Positions 34,761-43,667 of a stretch of DNA of 64,000 bases are shown one piece after another; position 1 is the first letter of the stretch; the number at the start of each line of letters is the position of its first letter. The notes under the pieces are model-generated. The model saw only the letters and a list, made by a program, of their open reading frames with translations, was not told the DNA's origin and ran no database searches. This DNA is from Bacteroidales bacterium (GTDB lineage: Bacteria; Bacteroidota; Bacteroidia; Bacteroidales; UBA932). The stretch spans positions 1 through 64,000 of the forward strand of contig JAGBVU010000031.1 of NCBI GenBank assembly GCA_017630155.1. The letters run 5' to 3'. The position numbers and the translations under genes were made by a program.

Positions 34761-35816
34761 TCAGAACTCTTTATGGAAGTGAGGTATGACGTTCCATTCC
34801 GATACACCGATGCTCAGTTCAAGTGTCCCGGGAACTATTGGCTCATCGGGGTCAAGTGATCCTGGACGTGTGATTGTGATTCCATAACTGTAGGAGCAGT
34901 TCCTCCTTACACCATAGTGACCATTGGTGGAGGTGTATCCGTATCCTGGCTGGTTTATAGGGATAGGGTAGTAGTAGGTAACGCCGTCAAGAGTGCACTG
35001 GAGTACCATCTTGGTGGAGCCGGATATCTCATCTGTGATATTTGGGTAGCAATGGAACCAGTGTGGGGTATCTGTGCCGGAATCATCTATTGTCCCCGAA
35101 ATGGGTTCATAGATAAGATTGGCCTCTGCTGTAGAGTTTGCATCTGTCCCGATAAGGCCTCCAGGGTTGAGGAGGAGAGGGGATGCAGAGGCAGATGTGC
35201 CGTTGTAGAGCAGTTTCTCCCCGTGGACATTTATCAGGTACAATTTGATGTCAGACAATGTCTTCCCGGCGTATGGTGTTCCCGAAAAATTGGTCTTGAT
35301 GGATGTGACCGCCACTCTGGCGACAAATCGTTCGAGTGTTATTGATACTGAGGAGGTGGTGCTCAAAGTGGCAGAGGCCTCTCCGAACATGGTGAATGAT
35401 CCAAGCCGTTCATCTGCCAGTGATGTGGTCAGTTTGCGGAACTCTGTGAGGTTTGTAACACCTGAAAATGTGTTTGAGTGTTCGTTGGCGACTACATATA
35501 TAAGCTTTGGCCCGGTAGTGGTGCTGATGGAGATATTCTCCATTTCCGATCCCTGCAGATGTTTGTAGGTGTCGAGTTTTTGATAATCTGGAGATGCCGG
35601 GGCACTATCCCTGAAGATGAATATGTCGAGGGAGTTTATTGTGTTGTCCTGAGATGGGGTAGGTGGGGTGGCGCTTCGTGTCTGCTGAGTGGTGAGCTCT
35701 ATTTTAAGTTCAGCTTCCCATATCGGCTCATCACAGCTGCTGCAGGGTTTGGTGCAGCTGGCAAGTGTTATGAGTGCCAATGCGGCAAATGTGTAAATGG
35801 TTGTTCTCTTTTTCAT
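34761..35816 (-). CDS. FimA/Mfa1-type fimbrillin (major fimbrial subunit)
   Basis: The 351-residue lipoprotein precursor has the signal LITLASC with Cys21. A propeptide follows to Arg47 (TTQQTR/SA), matching where gingipain-like proteases cut FimA/Mfa1 precursors to open the donor-strand groove. The N-terminal domain has the D-I-F-I-F motif (NSLDIFIFRD) and a VYVVANE-like strand (KLIYVVANEH), and the C-terminal domain the RRNCSYSYGITITRPGS strand usual for the family. Polymerisation is inferred from the family. Confidence 0.85.
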   Translation of the reverse strand: MKKRTTIYTFAALALITLASCTKPCSSCDEPIWEAELKIELTTQQTRSATPPTPSQDNTINSLDIFIFRDSAPASPDYQKLDTYKHLQGSEMENISISTTTGPKLIYVVANEHSNTFSGVTNLTEFRKLTTSLADERLGSFTMFGEASATLSTTSSVSITLERFVARVAVTSIKTNFSGTPYAGKTLSDIKLYLINVHGEKLLYNGTSASASPLLLNPGGLIGTDANSTAEANLIYEPISGTIDDSGTDTPHWFHCYPNITDEISGSTKMVLQCTLDGVTYYYPIPINQPGYGYTSTNGHYGVRRNCSYSYGITITRPGSLDPDEPIVPGTLELSIGVSEWNVIPHFHKEF

Positions 35817-35828
35817 ATCCTGATAGTT

Positions 35829-37079
35829 TTAAAAGTTAATGTTGTATTTCTTGACAAGTCGGCTGATTTCGGGATCCAGATTTGCCCTGAATGTGAAGGA
35901 TCTGTCCCTTTCAACGCTGTGGAGAAGTGACTCCACGGCCCTTTGGTCATCCCCTTTGTTAGCGTATATTATGGCGAGCATGTAGTCCCTTTTTGCAGAG
36001 GCGGGAAGGTCCATCAGAATCTCTTCTGCCTTGGCATCTTCACCCAGATTCATATGTGCTACGGCTGAGTTCATGTCGTGGTATGGGCCGAGAAGCGAGG
36101 CTGCCCTCCTGTATTCCCGCTTGTTGAGGGCTGCCAGCCCTTCTGTGTACCCTTTGTTTTGATGGTGTGTCTCAGTTTCGGCGAAGTGGTTGAGGCTTGA
36201 TACATAAAATGATAGCGGTGATCCTTCTGGGAAGCTGTGTATCGTCTCTCCGTTGCGGACGATGTCTCCATCCATAATCACCTTGAGCTTTTTTATGTTG
36301 CTGTTCGTCTGAAGGGTATGGGTGTAGCAGAAGGTTATGTCGTGAGGTTTTGTGATGATAGAGTCGAGTTTTACCCTCCCTTCATCTTGGCCGGCAGGGA
36401 TGTAGCGTCCCTGCATTTGAGGGATCCCCTCTATCTTTCTGTTGTTGCGCAATACTGCCCCATCTTTTTGGTAGTGTTCGGCTATCTCTCTGTATGTAAG
36501 ATTGTCTGTCCCGTTTCTTTCGAGAAATATCTCCATCAGCCTATGGTGTCTCAATTTTGTAGTGTCTCTGATTATTGATGAGATATATTCATTGTATTTT
36601 CTCTCCATCTCCTTCTCCCTATTGATGAATCCAATCCCTGTGATGTGCAATTCGTCAAGCTCCAGAGTGTCCCCTCCTGTATCTATCCTGGGTCTGAATC
36701 TGAGCCTCCAGGAGGGGTCCTGTATCTCCTTGGGGATTTTGACATCAAAGGAGATGTCTATTTTTCCTCCCCTTTCCGCTATGTTTCTGAATTTTGCAGA
36801 GACCACTACCCCTGAAAGGTTTTCCGATCCGTAGATGTTTCCCAGCGAGTCAGTAACACTCCTCATAAGGTGAAGTTTCTCTCCGTTGAGCCCCGTTACT
36901 GTCAATGTGTCTGGGGTCTGTGTTGAGGCCAGAATCTGTGTGCTGGTGTCGAAGTTGATGCCGTCGTTGAGGGAGAGGTGTGCCCCTTCGCCCCCATTCC
37001 GGATGGTTTCAATCTTTCCGGATGTGCCGCATCCGGCCAACAGGAAGATAATCAGAAGTTTGAATGTTGTTTTTGGCAT
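35829..37079 (-). CDS. TPR-containing lipoprotein of the fimbrial cluster
   Basis: From the ATG at 37079 the protein has 416 residues with a lipoprotein signal (LLAGC). The middle is beta-rich (WRLRFRPRID, ELDELHITGIGF) and the C-terminal ~110 residues form TPR-like helix pairs (YTEGLAALNKREYRRAASLLGPY, AHMNLGEDAKAEEILMDL, MLAIIYANKGDDQRAVESLLHS). Genes in this place, between DUF3575 and the fimbrillin, are often DUF3868 in other Bacteroidales; I do not see that domain clearly here. An assembly or periplasmic chaperone role is inferred. Confidence 0.6.
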   Translation of the reverse strand: MPKTTFKLLIIFLLAGCGTSGKIETIRNGGEGAHLSLNDGINFDTSTQILASTQTPDTLTVTGLNGEKLHLMRSVTDSLGNIYGSENLSGVVVSAKFRNIAERGGKIDISFDVKIPKEIQDPSWRLRFRPRIDTGGDTLELDELHITGIGFINREKEMERKYNEYISSIIRDTTKLRHHRLMEIFLERNGTDNLTYREIAEHYQKDGAVLRNNRKIEGIPQMQGRYIPAGQDEGRVKLDSIITKPHDITFCYTHTLQTNSNIKKLKVIMDGDIVRNGETIHSFPEGSPLSFYVSSLNHFAETETHHQNKGYTEGLAALNKREYRRAASLLGPYHDMNSAVAHMNLGEDAKAEEILMDLPASAKRDYMLAIIYANKGDDQRAVESLLHSVERDRSFTFRANLDPEISRLVKKYNINF

Positions 37080-37090
37080 AGCTGTATGTT

Positions 37091-37654
37091 TTAGAATGTG
37101 AATACTGCCGATATTCTTAAATCGTTCGGGAGGATGAAGAATTTGTATCCCTGTCCGATCAGTTTTCCGCATCGGGGGACCTGGTACTCCCTGTATTTGG
37201 TGTACCCTCCCCACACTCCGGCCCCAAACTCCAGATTGACCCTCCTGCTCAACATCAGGGCATACCCTCCCGAAAGGGTGAATCCACCTGCATCCCCCTC
37301 ACTGGCAGTAGGTGAAAATATACCACCTCTATTGTAGCGCTGGTACTGTATTCCACCCCCGAAGAACCAGCCTGAGAGTGTGTGCCATGGCCAGTATCTC
37401 CCCTCTGCAGATACGGAGAGCTTTTTGTCCTGGAATACCCCAGATGCCACTTCCCACTGGAAGGGGTTGTAGTTGCCCCTTATGTGGGTGCTCCAGTGGC
37501 GGTCAATCCCGATTCCGACGTCGATGTTTATTGTCCCCAGATACAGGTATCCCAGTAGGTTGGTCCCTATGGATATTGCCCTTTCTCCTCCCTTTGCGGG
37601 TGTCAGTGATGCTGCTGCCAGCAACAGTACTGCTGCGATTCTCAGAGTTCTCAT
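37091..37654 (-). CDS. DUF3575 outer-membrane beta-barrel-like protein
   Basis: The 187-residue protein has a signal peptide (residues 1-22) and alternating beta strands ending in VFTF, an outer-membrane-type terminal phenylalanine. Its N-terminus (ISIGTNLLGYLYLGTINIDVGIGIDRHWSTHIRGNYNPF) and the middle EGRYWPWHTLSGWFFGGGIQYQRYNRGG fit DUF3575. In Bacteroidales this is the first gene of many fimbrial operons, as it is here. Whether it forms a pore is unknown. Confidence 0.8.
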   Translation of the reverse strand: MRTLRIAAVLLLAAASLTPAKGGERAISIGTNLLGYLYLGTINIDVGIGIDRHWSTHIRGNYNPFQWEVASGVFQDKKLSVSAEGRYWPWHTLSGWFFGGGIQYQRYNRGGIFSPTASEGDAGGFTLSGGYALMLSRRVNLEFGAGVWGGYTKYREYQVPRCGKLIGQGYKFFILPNDLRISAVFTF

Positions 37655-37740
37655 CCCTTTTTTTGCTGCAAAGAAATGGGGTGACAGCGAGAGTATGCGA
37701 CATGAAAAACAAAACTTTTTTGGGGTGCGAGAAAAAACTG

Positions 37741-37811
37741 AATTCTAAAAAACGGGCAAATTTTTTAGAATTGCATTTTTTCGGTTAACTTTACGGGATA
37801 ATTCTAAAAAA
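37741..37811. repeat. Three copies of AATTCTAAAAAA, two in a perfect inverted repeat
   Basis: AATTCTAAAAAA at 37741-37752 faces TTTTTTAGAATT at 37761-37772 as a perfect 12-bp inverted repeat with an 8-base loop. A third copy, direct, stands at 37800-37811, 10 bases before the DUF4301 start codon. A TAACTTTAC stretch at 37786-37794 between them may be a weak -7 element. The layout suggests an operator; it could partly be a hairpin ending antisense transcripts. Confidence 0.5.
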
Positions 37812-37820
37812 TAATCGGTT

Positions 37821-39254
37821 ATGACAATTGAACAGCAACTCGAGAACTATAAAAAAGGTTTTCCTTATCTGAAAGTAATCTCTGCAGCTACACCTGCAAG
37901 GGGTATCCTGGTACTCAATGAAGAAGAGAAGAAAAAAGCGTTGGAGGTTTGCAATGCCTTCAAAGGATCAATAGTGAAGTTTGTTCCTGCATCTGGAGCA
38001 GCATCACGTATGTTTAAGGATTTATTTGAGGCAAAGGATGCTCTTGAGGCTGGTCAAGAGGTAGCAGAGGCTTCCCCTGCGGGAAAATTCCTGGCTAATG
38101 TGGCGAAATTCCCATTCTATTGCCCTGAGAGGTTCGCAGGAAAGGATTCAAAAGGTGTTCTGGAGACTGTTCTTACCGAAAAAGGTCTCAATTATGGGGC
38201 CAAACCCAAAGGTCAGCTCCTTTTCCATAGCTATCCTCAAGAGGTGCGTACAGCATTTGAGGAACATTTGGTGGAGGGCGCAATGTATGCCAAGACTCAA
38301 GGGGCGGATGTGGTGAAAATGCACTTCACAGTATCTCCCGAACATATGGATGGTTTTGTCACATTGCTAGATAGCGTGAAAGCAAAATATGAGGAGAGGT
38401 TCGGTTGCCAATACCATATCTCATTCTCTACACAGAAGGCTGAGACAGATATGATTGCTGTCAATGAAGACAATACACCATTCCTCAAAGAGGATGGTCA
38501 GCCACTTTTCCGTCCAGGTGGTCACGGAGCACTTCTGAGCAACCTCAATGATACTGTCGGTGATGTGGTAGTGGTGAAAAATATTGACAATGTGGTTAAG
38601 GAGGGTCTTATTGGAGAGACTGTAAACTGGAAGAAGATCCTTATTGGTACACTTCTCGATGTTCAGGGCAAAGTGTTTGAATATCTACGTAAGATGGATG
38701 CATGTGAGGGTTGCTGCAAAGATCTATGCGATGAGATAGAGAAATTCCTCGATGATACATTCTGTGTGAAACTTCCTGCAGATCTCCCTGCAGAGAAACG
38801 TTGCGAATATCTCCGTGGTAAGCTCAACCGTCCAGTAAGGGTTTGCGGTATGGTGAAAAATGAGGGTGAGCCTGGTGGTGGCCCTTATGTTGTTTACGAT
38901 GCTGACGGCTCCACTTCACTCCAAATCCTCGAGGGAGCACAGCTCAATACCAAAGATGCTGCCGTTGAGGCACTTGTTAAGGATGCTACACACTTCAATC
39001 CTGTGGATCTTGTTTGCTCTTACGTGGATTATAAAGGTGGTAAGTTTGATTTGAGCCAATATACAGACCCTGCAACCGGTTTCATCAGCTCGAAGAGCTA
39101 TCAGGGACGCAAACTTAAAGCACAGGAGCTTCCAGGTTTGTGGAACGGCTCTATGAGCAACTGGAATACCCTTTTTGTGGAGGTTCCCCTTATCACTTTC
39201 AACCCTGTCAAGACTGTTCTTGACCTCCTTAGAAAAGAACACTGTTCAGAGTAA
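37821..39254 (+). CDS. DUF4301 family protein
   Basis: The 477-residue protein is a complete DUF4301 member, a family almost confined to Bacteroidota. Seen features are VKFVPASGAASRMFKDLFE near residues 53-72, LFHSYP near 131, ARTAFEEHLVEGAMY, KMHFTVSPEHMDGF, FRPGGHGALLSNLND, and VCGMVKNEGEPGGGPYVVYDADGSTSLQI. The ASGAASRMFK and GGHGALL motifs resemble the nucleotidyl-sugar binding site of UDP-sugar pyrophosphorylases, so a nucleotide-sugar role is a reasonable guess. The protein has no signal peptide. It is a single gene with its own upstream repeats. Confidence 0.85.
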   Translation: MTIEQQLENYKKGFPYLKVISAATPARGILVLNEEEKKKALEVCNAFKGSIVKFVPASGAASRMFKDLFEAKDALEAGQEVAEASPAGKFLANVAKFPFYCPERFAGKDSKGVLETVLTEKGLNYGAKPKGQLLFHSYPQEVRTAFEEHLVEGAMYAKTQGADVVKMHFTVSPEHMDGFVTLLDSVKAKYEERFGCQYHISFSTQKAETDMIAVNEDNTPFLKEDGQPLFRPGGHGALLSNLNDTVGDVVVVKNIDNVVKEGLIGETVNWKKILIGTLLDVQGKVFEYLRKMDACEGCCKDLCDEIEKFLDDTFCVKLPADLPAEKRCEYLRGKLNRPVRVCGMVKNEGEPGGGPYVVYDADGSTSLQILEGAQLNTKDAAVEALVKDATHFNPVDLVCSYVDYKGGKFDLSQYTDPATGFISSKSYQGRKLKAQELPGLWNGSMSNWNTLFVEVPLITFNPVKTVLDLLRKEHCSE

Positions 39255-39257
39255 CCT

Positions 39258-39287
39258 TTGAAAAAAACCGATAAATTTTTACTTTTG
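39258..39287 (+). promoter_or_regulatory. Bacteroidota-type promoter of lysA
   Basis: TTG at 39258-39260, 19 bases, then TACTTTTG at 39280-39287, a perfect match to the consensus. Transcription should begin near 39293, about 18 bases before lysA. The operon may extend through ffh, folD and beyond, since gaps are short. Confidence 0.65.
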
Positions 39288-39310
39288 CACGATTATAAAG
39301 AATTATTGTT

Positions 39311-40468
39311 ATGTATACACTACCTATTGAAGCTTTCAATTCGATTGAAACACCTTTCTATTACTACGATATGGATCTCCTTAGAGATACCCTAAACACC
39401 TATAATTCACACCTTAACAAACATAACTACGTAGCTCACTATGCTGTAAAGGCAAATGCTGAGCAACGCATTATGGATGAGATCAGGAAAGCCGGCTTCG
39501 GTGTTGACTGTGTAAGCGGCAACGAGGTTAAACTTGCCATCAAGTACGGTTTTTCTCCAGATAAAATTGTTTATGCAGGTGTAGGTAAAAGTGACAAAGA
39601 GATTAAGTATGCACTTAAAGCCGGTATCTACGCTTTCAACTGTGAGTCTGTAGAGGAGATCAAAGTTATTGGCGAATTGGCAAAATCAATGGGTAAAGTG
39701 GCACATATCTCTATCAGAGTAAACCCTGATATCGATGCACATACTCACAAATATATCAGCACAGGGAAGAAAGAGGATAAGTTCGGTATCTCTCCATGGA
39801 TGTTTGAGGATGTGTTGAATACTATCCAGACTTCAGACCATCTTGAACTTATCGGTCTTCACTTCCACATCGGTTCGCAAATCACCGAACTTGGAGTATT
39901 CAAGACACTTTGCCAGAGGGTAGAGGATCTTCAGAAATGGTTCCTTGACAGAGGTGTCCTTGTGGAGAGCCTTGACCTTGGTGGTGGACTTGGTGTTGAC
40001 TATGTTGATCCAGTGGGCAATCCTATTGCAAAGTTTGATGAGTATTTCGACATCATCAGCAAAAACCTTATCGTCCGTCCTGGACAGAGCGTTCACTTCG
40101 AACCAGGTCGCGCTATCGTGGCACAGTGCGGTACCCTTATCTCACGTGTCCTTTATGTGAAGAAAGGTAAAGGTATCAAATTTGCTATTCTTGATGCCGG
40201 TATGAACGACCTTATCAGACCTGCTCTATATCACGCTCACCACAAGATTGACAACCTTACCTCTACAGGAAGAAGACTCAAATATGATGTTGTAGGTCCT
40301 GTTTGTGAATCTTCAGACTTCTGGGATAAGAAGATCGTCCTTCCTGAGACCAAAAGAGGTGACTTGATCGCTATCCGTTCTGCTGGTGCATACGGTCAGG
40401 TAATGGGTATGAGATACAACCAAAGAGATTTGGCAAAAGCATATTATTCAGACGATTTGAAAAAATAA
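39311..40468 (+). CDS. lysA: Diaminopimelate decarboxylase
   Basis: The 385-residue protein is a fold-type III PLP enzyme converting meso-diaminopimelate to lysine. It has the PLP lysine in HYAVKAN (Lys47), FGVDCVSGNE, HFHIGSQI, LGGGLGVDY, the phosphate-binding EPGRAIV, and the active-site VCESSDFW cysteine near residue 330. It is the usual length of bacterial LysA. It stands 28 bases before ffh. The dapF gene of the same pathway is also in the window at 56348. Confidence 0.92.
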   Translation: MYTLPIEAFNSIETPFYYYDMDLLRDTLNTYNSHLNKHNYVAHYAVKANAEQRIMDEIRKAGFGVDCVSGNEVKLAIKYGFSPDKIVYAGVGKSDKEIKYALKAGIYAFNCESVEEIKVIGELAKSMGKVAHISIRVNPDIDAHTHKYISTGKKEDKFGISPWMFEDVLNTIQTSDHLELIGLHFHIGSQITELGVFKTLCQRVEDLQKWFLDRGVLVESLDLGGGLGVDYVDPVGNPIAKFDEYFDIISKNLIVRPGQSVHFEPGRAIVAQCGTLISRVLYVKKGKGIKFAILDAGMNDLIRPALYHAHHKIDNLTSTGRRLKYDVVGPVCESSDFWDKKIVLPETKRGDLIAIRSAGAYGQVMGMRYNQRDLAKAYYSDDLKK

Positions 40469-40496
40469 TTTAGATAAAGATTAAGTATATAGGGAT

Positions 40497-41834
40497 ATGT
40501 TTGAGAACCTGTCAGAGAAGCTGGAGAGATCCTTTAAAATACTAAAAGGGCAAGGTAAAATTACTGAGATAAATGTGGCGGAGACCCTTAAGGAGGTTCG
40601 CCGTGCCTTGCTTGATGCCGACGTTAGTTATAAGATAGCCAAGACATTTTGTGATGATGTCAAGAAGAAAGCTATAGGACAGGATGTCCTTACAGCTGTC
40701 CGCCCCGATCAGATGATGGTCAAGATCGTCCATGACGAACTTGCCCTCTTGATGGGTAGCGAATTTTCAGATATCAATATAAAAGGCAATCCTGGAGTGG
40801 TGCTGGTGGCCGGTCTGCAAGGTTCCGGTAAGACCACTTTCTCAGGTAAATTGGCTCTCAACTGCAAGACCAAACGTGGCCAGAAGGTTATGTTGGTTGC
40901 AGGTGACGTTTACCGTCCGGCAGCTATCGAGCAGTTGAAGGTTCTTGGAAGTCAGGTTGAGGTTACCGTATATACTGAAGATGACTGCAAGGATCCTGTA
41001 AAGATTGCAAAGAATGCAGTAGCCAAAGCGAAAGCAGAGGGTTATTCTCTAGTTATCGTCGATACAGCCGGCCGTCTGGCAGTGGATGAGGAGATGATGG
41101 ACGAGATCTCTGCAATCAAAACTGCAATCAACCCTACAGAGATCCTCTTCGTGGTCGATGCCATGACTGGTCAGGATGCTGTCGAGACTGCAAAAGCATT
41201 CAATGACAGACTTGACTTTGATGGTGTGGTTCTTACTAAGATGGATGGTGATACCCGTGGTGGTGCCGCCCTCTCTATCAAGGCAGTTGTAAACAAACCT
41301 ATCAAATTTATAAGCTCCGGTGAGAAAATGGAGGCCCTTGATGTCTTCCATCCAAAGAGAATCGCTGACCGTATCCTCGGTATGGGTGACGTGGTTACCC
41401 TCGTAGAGAAGGCTCAGGAGCAATTCAATGAGGAGGAGGCACGCAAACTCCATAAGAAACTTGCCAAGGATCAGTTTACCCTTTCAGACTTCTACCAGCA
41501 GATCCAGCAGATCAAGAAGATGGGTAACATCAAGGATTTGGCTTCGATGATTCCTGGTATGGCCAAAGCCATCAAGGATGTGGATATCGACAATAATTCT
41601 TTCAAGAGTATCGAGGCCATTATCCTATCTATGACCCTGGAGGAGAGGGACAACCCTCAGATTATAAATGGTAGCAGACGCCGCAGGATAGCCCTTGGTA
41701 GCGGTACCACTGTGGTGGAGGTAAACAGACTTTTAAAACAATTTGAAGACACCCGTAAGATTATGAAGACAGTCGCTGGCGGAGGTATGAGAAACGCTAT
41801 GCGCAATATGGGTGCTATGAGAAAAAGGAGATAG
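40497..41834 (+). CDS. ffh: Signal recognition particle GTPase Ffh
   Basis: The 445-residue protein has the NG GTPase domain with the P-loop GLQGSGKT (106-113), [27 protein letters not shown] and the [10 protein letters not shown] guanine-binding region, followed by a Met-rich M domain ([19 protein letters not shown] ... [11 protein letters not shown], then a Met-rich tail). It binds 4.5S RNA and targets membrane proteins to the translocon through FtsY. The 4.5S RNA gene was not seen here. Confidence 0.95.
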   Translation: MFENLSEKLERSFKILKGQGKITEINVAETLKEVRRALLDADVSYKIAKTFCDDVKKKAIGQDVLTAVRPDQMMVKIVHDELALLMGSEFSDINIKGNPGVVLVAGLQGSGKTTFSGKLALNCKTKRGQKVMLVAGDVYRPAAIEQLKVLGSQVEVTVYTEDDCKDPVKIAKNAVAKAKAEGYSLVIVDTAGRLAVDEEMMDEISAIKTAINPTEILFVVDAMTGQDAVETAKAFNDRLDFDGVVLTKMDGDTRGGAALSIKAVVNKPIKFISSGEKMEALDVFHPKRIADRILGMGDVVTLVEKAQEQFNEEEARKLHKKLAKDQFTLSDFYQQIQQIKKMGNIKDLASMIPGMAKAIKDVDIDNNSFKSIEAIILSMTLEERDNPQIINGSRRRRIALGSGTTVVEVNRLLKQFEDTRKIMKTVAGGGMRNAMRNMGAMRKRR

Positions 41835-41838
41835 TCAT

Positions 41839-42714
41839 ATGATTTTACTTGATGGTAAAAAGACCTCTGAAGCCATAAAGCAGCAGATTGCCTCTGAAGT
41901 GGCTGAGATGGTGGCCAACGGGCTCCGCAGACCCAAATTGGTGGCAATCCTTGTAGGTGAGGATGGGGCCAGCAAGACCTATGTAAACAATAAGGAGAAG
42001 GCTTGTCAGGATGTGGGGTTTGATTCCGAGGTGCTCAGATACCCGGACACCATTACAGAAGGGGAGCTTTTGGCCAAAATCAGGGAAATCAATGAAGATG
42101 AAGGTGTTGACGGTCTTATTGTACAGTTGCCCCTTCCCAAACATATTGACGAGGACAAGGTGATTAATACCATTAGCCCTTTGAAGGATGTGGATGGGTT
42201 CCACGCCTCCAATGTGGGTAAGATGGTACTCGGTGAGCCATCTTTCGTCTCAGCCACCCCTTATGGTATTATGGCTATGCTTGAGCACTATAATATTGAT
42301 ACCAAAGGGAAACATTGTGTGGTTCTTGGGAGGAGCAATATCGTGGGCCGCCCTATAGCCAATCTCCTATCTCTTAAAGGGAATCCTGGGGACTGCACTG
42401 TAACTATATGTCACAGCAGAACCAAAAATATCGAACAACATACTAGGATGGCTGATATAATCATTGCAGCTATCGGTACCCCACATTTCCTCAAAGAGGA
42501 TATGGTTAAGGAGGGTGCTGTAGTGGTGGATGTCGGCATCACCAGAGTCCCCGATGCTACCCGTCCCAAAGGGTACAGGATAGTGGGAGATGTGGACTTT
42601 GAGCACGTGGCTCCAAAATGTTCCTACATAACCCCAGTGCCTGGTGGTGTGGGACCAATGACAATAGTATCCCTTATGAGGAATACTCTTCAGGCAATGA
42701 AACAACACAAATAG
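41839..42714 (+). CDS. folD: Bifunctional methylenetetrahydrofolate dehydrogenase/cyclohydrolase
   Basis: The 291-residue protein has the FolD motifs: [22 protein letters not shown] with catalytic Lys, [18 protein letters not shown], the Rossmann motif [16 protein letters not shown], and the C-terminal [12 protein letters not shown]. It makes 5,10-methenyl- and 10-formyl-THF, linking to MetF and MetH in this window through one-carbon metabolism. It starts 4 bases after ffh. Confidence 0.95.
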   Translation: MILLDGKKTSEAIKQQIASEVAEMVANGLRRPKLVAILVGEDGASKTYVNNKEKACQDVGFDSEVLRYPDTITEGELLAKIREINEDEGVDGLIVQLPLPKHIDEDKVINTISPLKDVDGFHASNVGKMVLGEPSFVSATPYGIMAMLEHYNIDTKGKHCVVLGRSNIVGRPIANLLSLKGNPGDCTVTICHSRTKNIEQHTRMADIIIAAIGTPHFLKEDMVKEGAVVVDVGITRVPDATRPKGYRIVGDVDFEHVAPKCSYITPVPGGVGPMTIVSLMRNTLQAMKQHK

Positions 42715-42730
42715 AATACGTAGTACCATT

Positions 42731-43663
42731 ATGAAACGTAGAGATTTTCTTAGAACAGCAATTGTCGGCGCTGTGGCCGGTGCTGTCAAAATAGATGGCA
42801 GTACCATACTTGCTGCTGATAAGAACGCCAGTTCAGATGTTCCAAACGACCTTGTCGCTGTAATGGGTGGAGAACCTGCAGAATTGTACCGTAAAGGTAT
42901 AGAGGCTATGGGTGGAATGTCAAGATTTGTTAAGAAAGGGCAGAAAGTGGTAGTGAAACCAAATATCGGTTGGGATAAGACCCCAGAATTTGGAGCTAAT
43001 ACCAACCCTATTCTTGTAGGAGAGATTGTCAAGGACTGTCTTAAGGCAGGTGCTGCCGAGGTGGTAGTGTTTGACCATACCTGCGACGAATGGGAAGGTT
43101 GCTACAAGAATAGCGGTATCGCTGAGGCTGCCCAGAAGGCTGGAGCCAAAGTTGCCTTTGCACATGATGAGAAATATTACAGAGAGGTGTCGCTACCTTT
43201 GGCTGTGAATATGAAGAGTCCCAAGATTCACGAAGCCATCCTTGATTGTGATGTGTGGATCAATGTCCCTGTACTCAAAAATCACGGTGGTGCCAAAATG
43301 ACCATTTCGATGAAGAACTATATGGGTATAGTATGGGACAGAGGTTATCTCCATAAACACAATCTTCAGCAATGTATCGCAGATGCCACTACATATGAGA
43401 AGAGACCTGTCCTCAATATTGTGGATGCCTACCGTATCATGACCCAAAATGGTCCTAAAGGTAAGAGTGTGAACGATGTACAGCTTGCCAAGGCTATCTT
43501 TATGTCGACAGACATCGTGGCGGTGGATACAGCTGCTACCAAGTTCTTCTCGCAATACAAAGAGATGAGTCTGGAAAATCTCCCATATCTCTCTATGGCG
43601 CAGAAAGTCAATGTGGGTACAATGGATATAGATTCACTGAAGGTAAAAAGAATTAAACTTTAG
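42731..43663 (+). CDS. DUF362 protein with Tat signal
   Basis: The 310-residue protein has a twin-arginine-type N-terminus (KRRDFLRTAIVGAVAGAVK) with a short hydrophobic stretch, so Tat export of a folded protein is likely. The rest is a DUF362 domain: VVVKPNIGWDKTPEFGANTNP, EVVVFDHT, INVPVLKNHGGAKMTISMKNYMG, and a VDTAATKFF ending. DUF362 proteins are often paired with iron-sulfur proteins, and the next gene, 4 bases downstream, is a polyferredoxin. The physiological reaction is unknown. Confidence 0.85.
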   Translation: MKRRDFLRTAIVGAVAGAVKIDGSTILAADKNASSDVPNDLVAVMGGEPAELYRKGIEAMGGMSRFVKKGQKVVVKPNIGWDKTPEFGANTNPILVGEIVKDCLKAGAAEVVVFDHTCDEWEGCYKNSGIAEAAQKAGAKVAFAHDEKYYREVSLPLAVNMKSPKIHEAILDCDVWINVPVLKNHGGAKMTISMKNYMGIVWDRGYLHKHNLQQCIADATTYEKRPVLNIVDAYRIMTQNGPKGKSVNDVQLAKAIFMSTDIVAVDTAATKFFSQYKEMSLENLPYLSMAQKVNVGTMDIDSLKVKRIKL

Positions 43664-43667
43664 TCCG

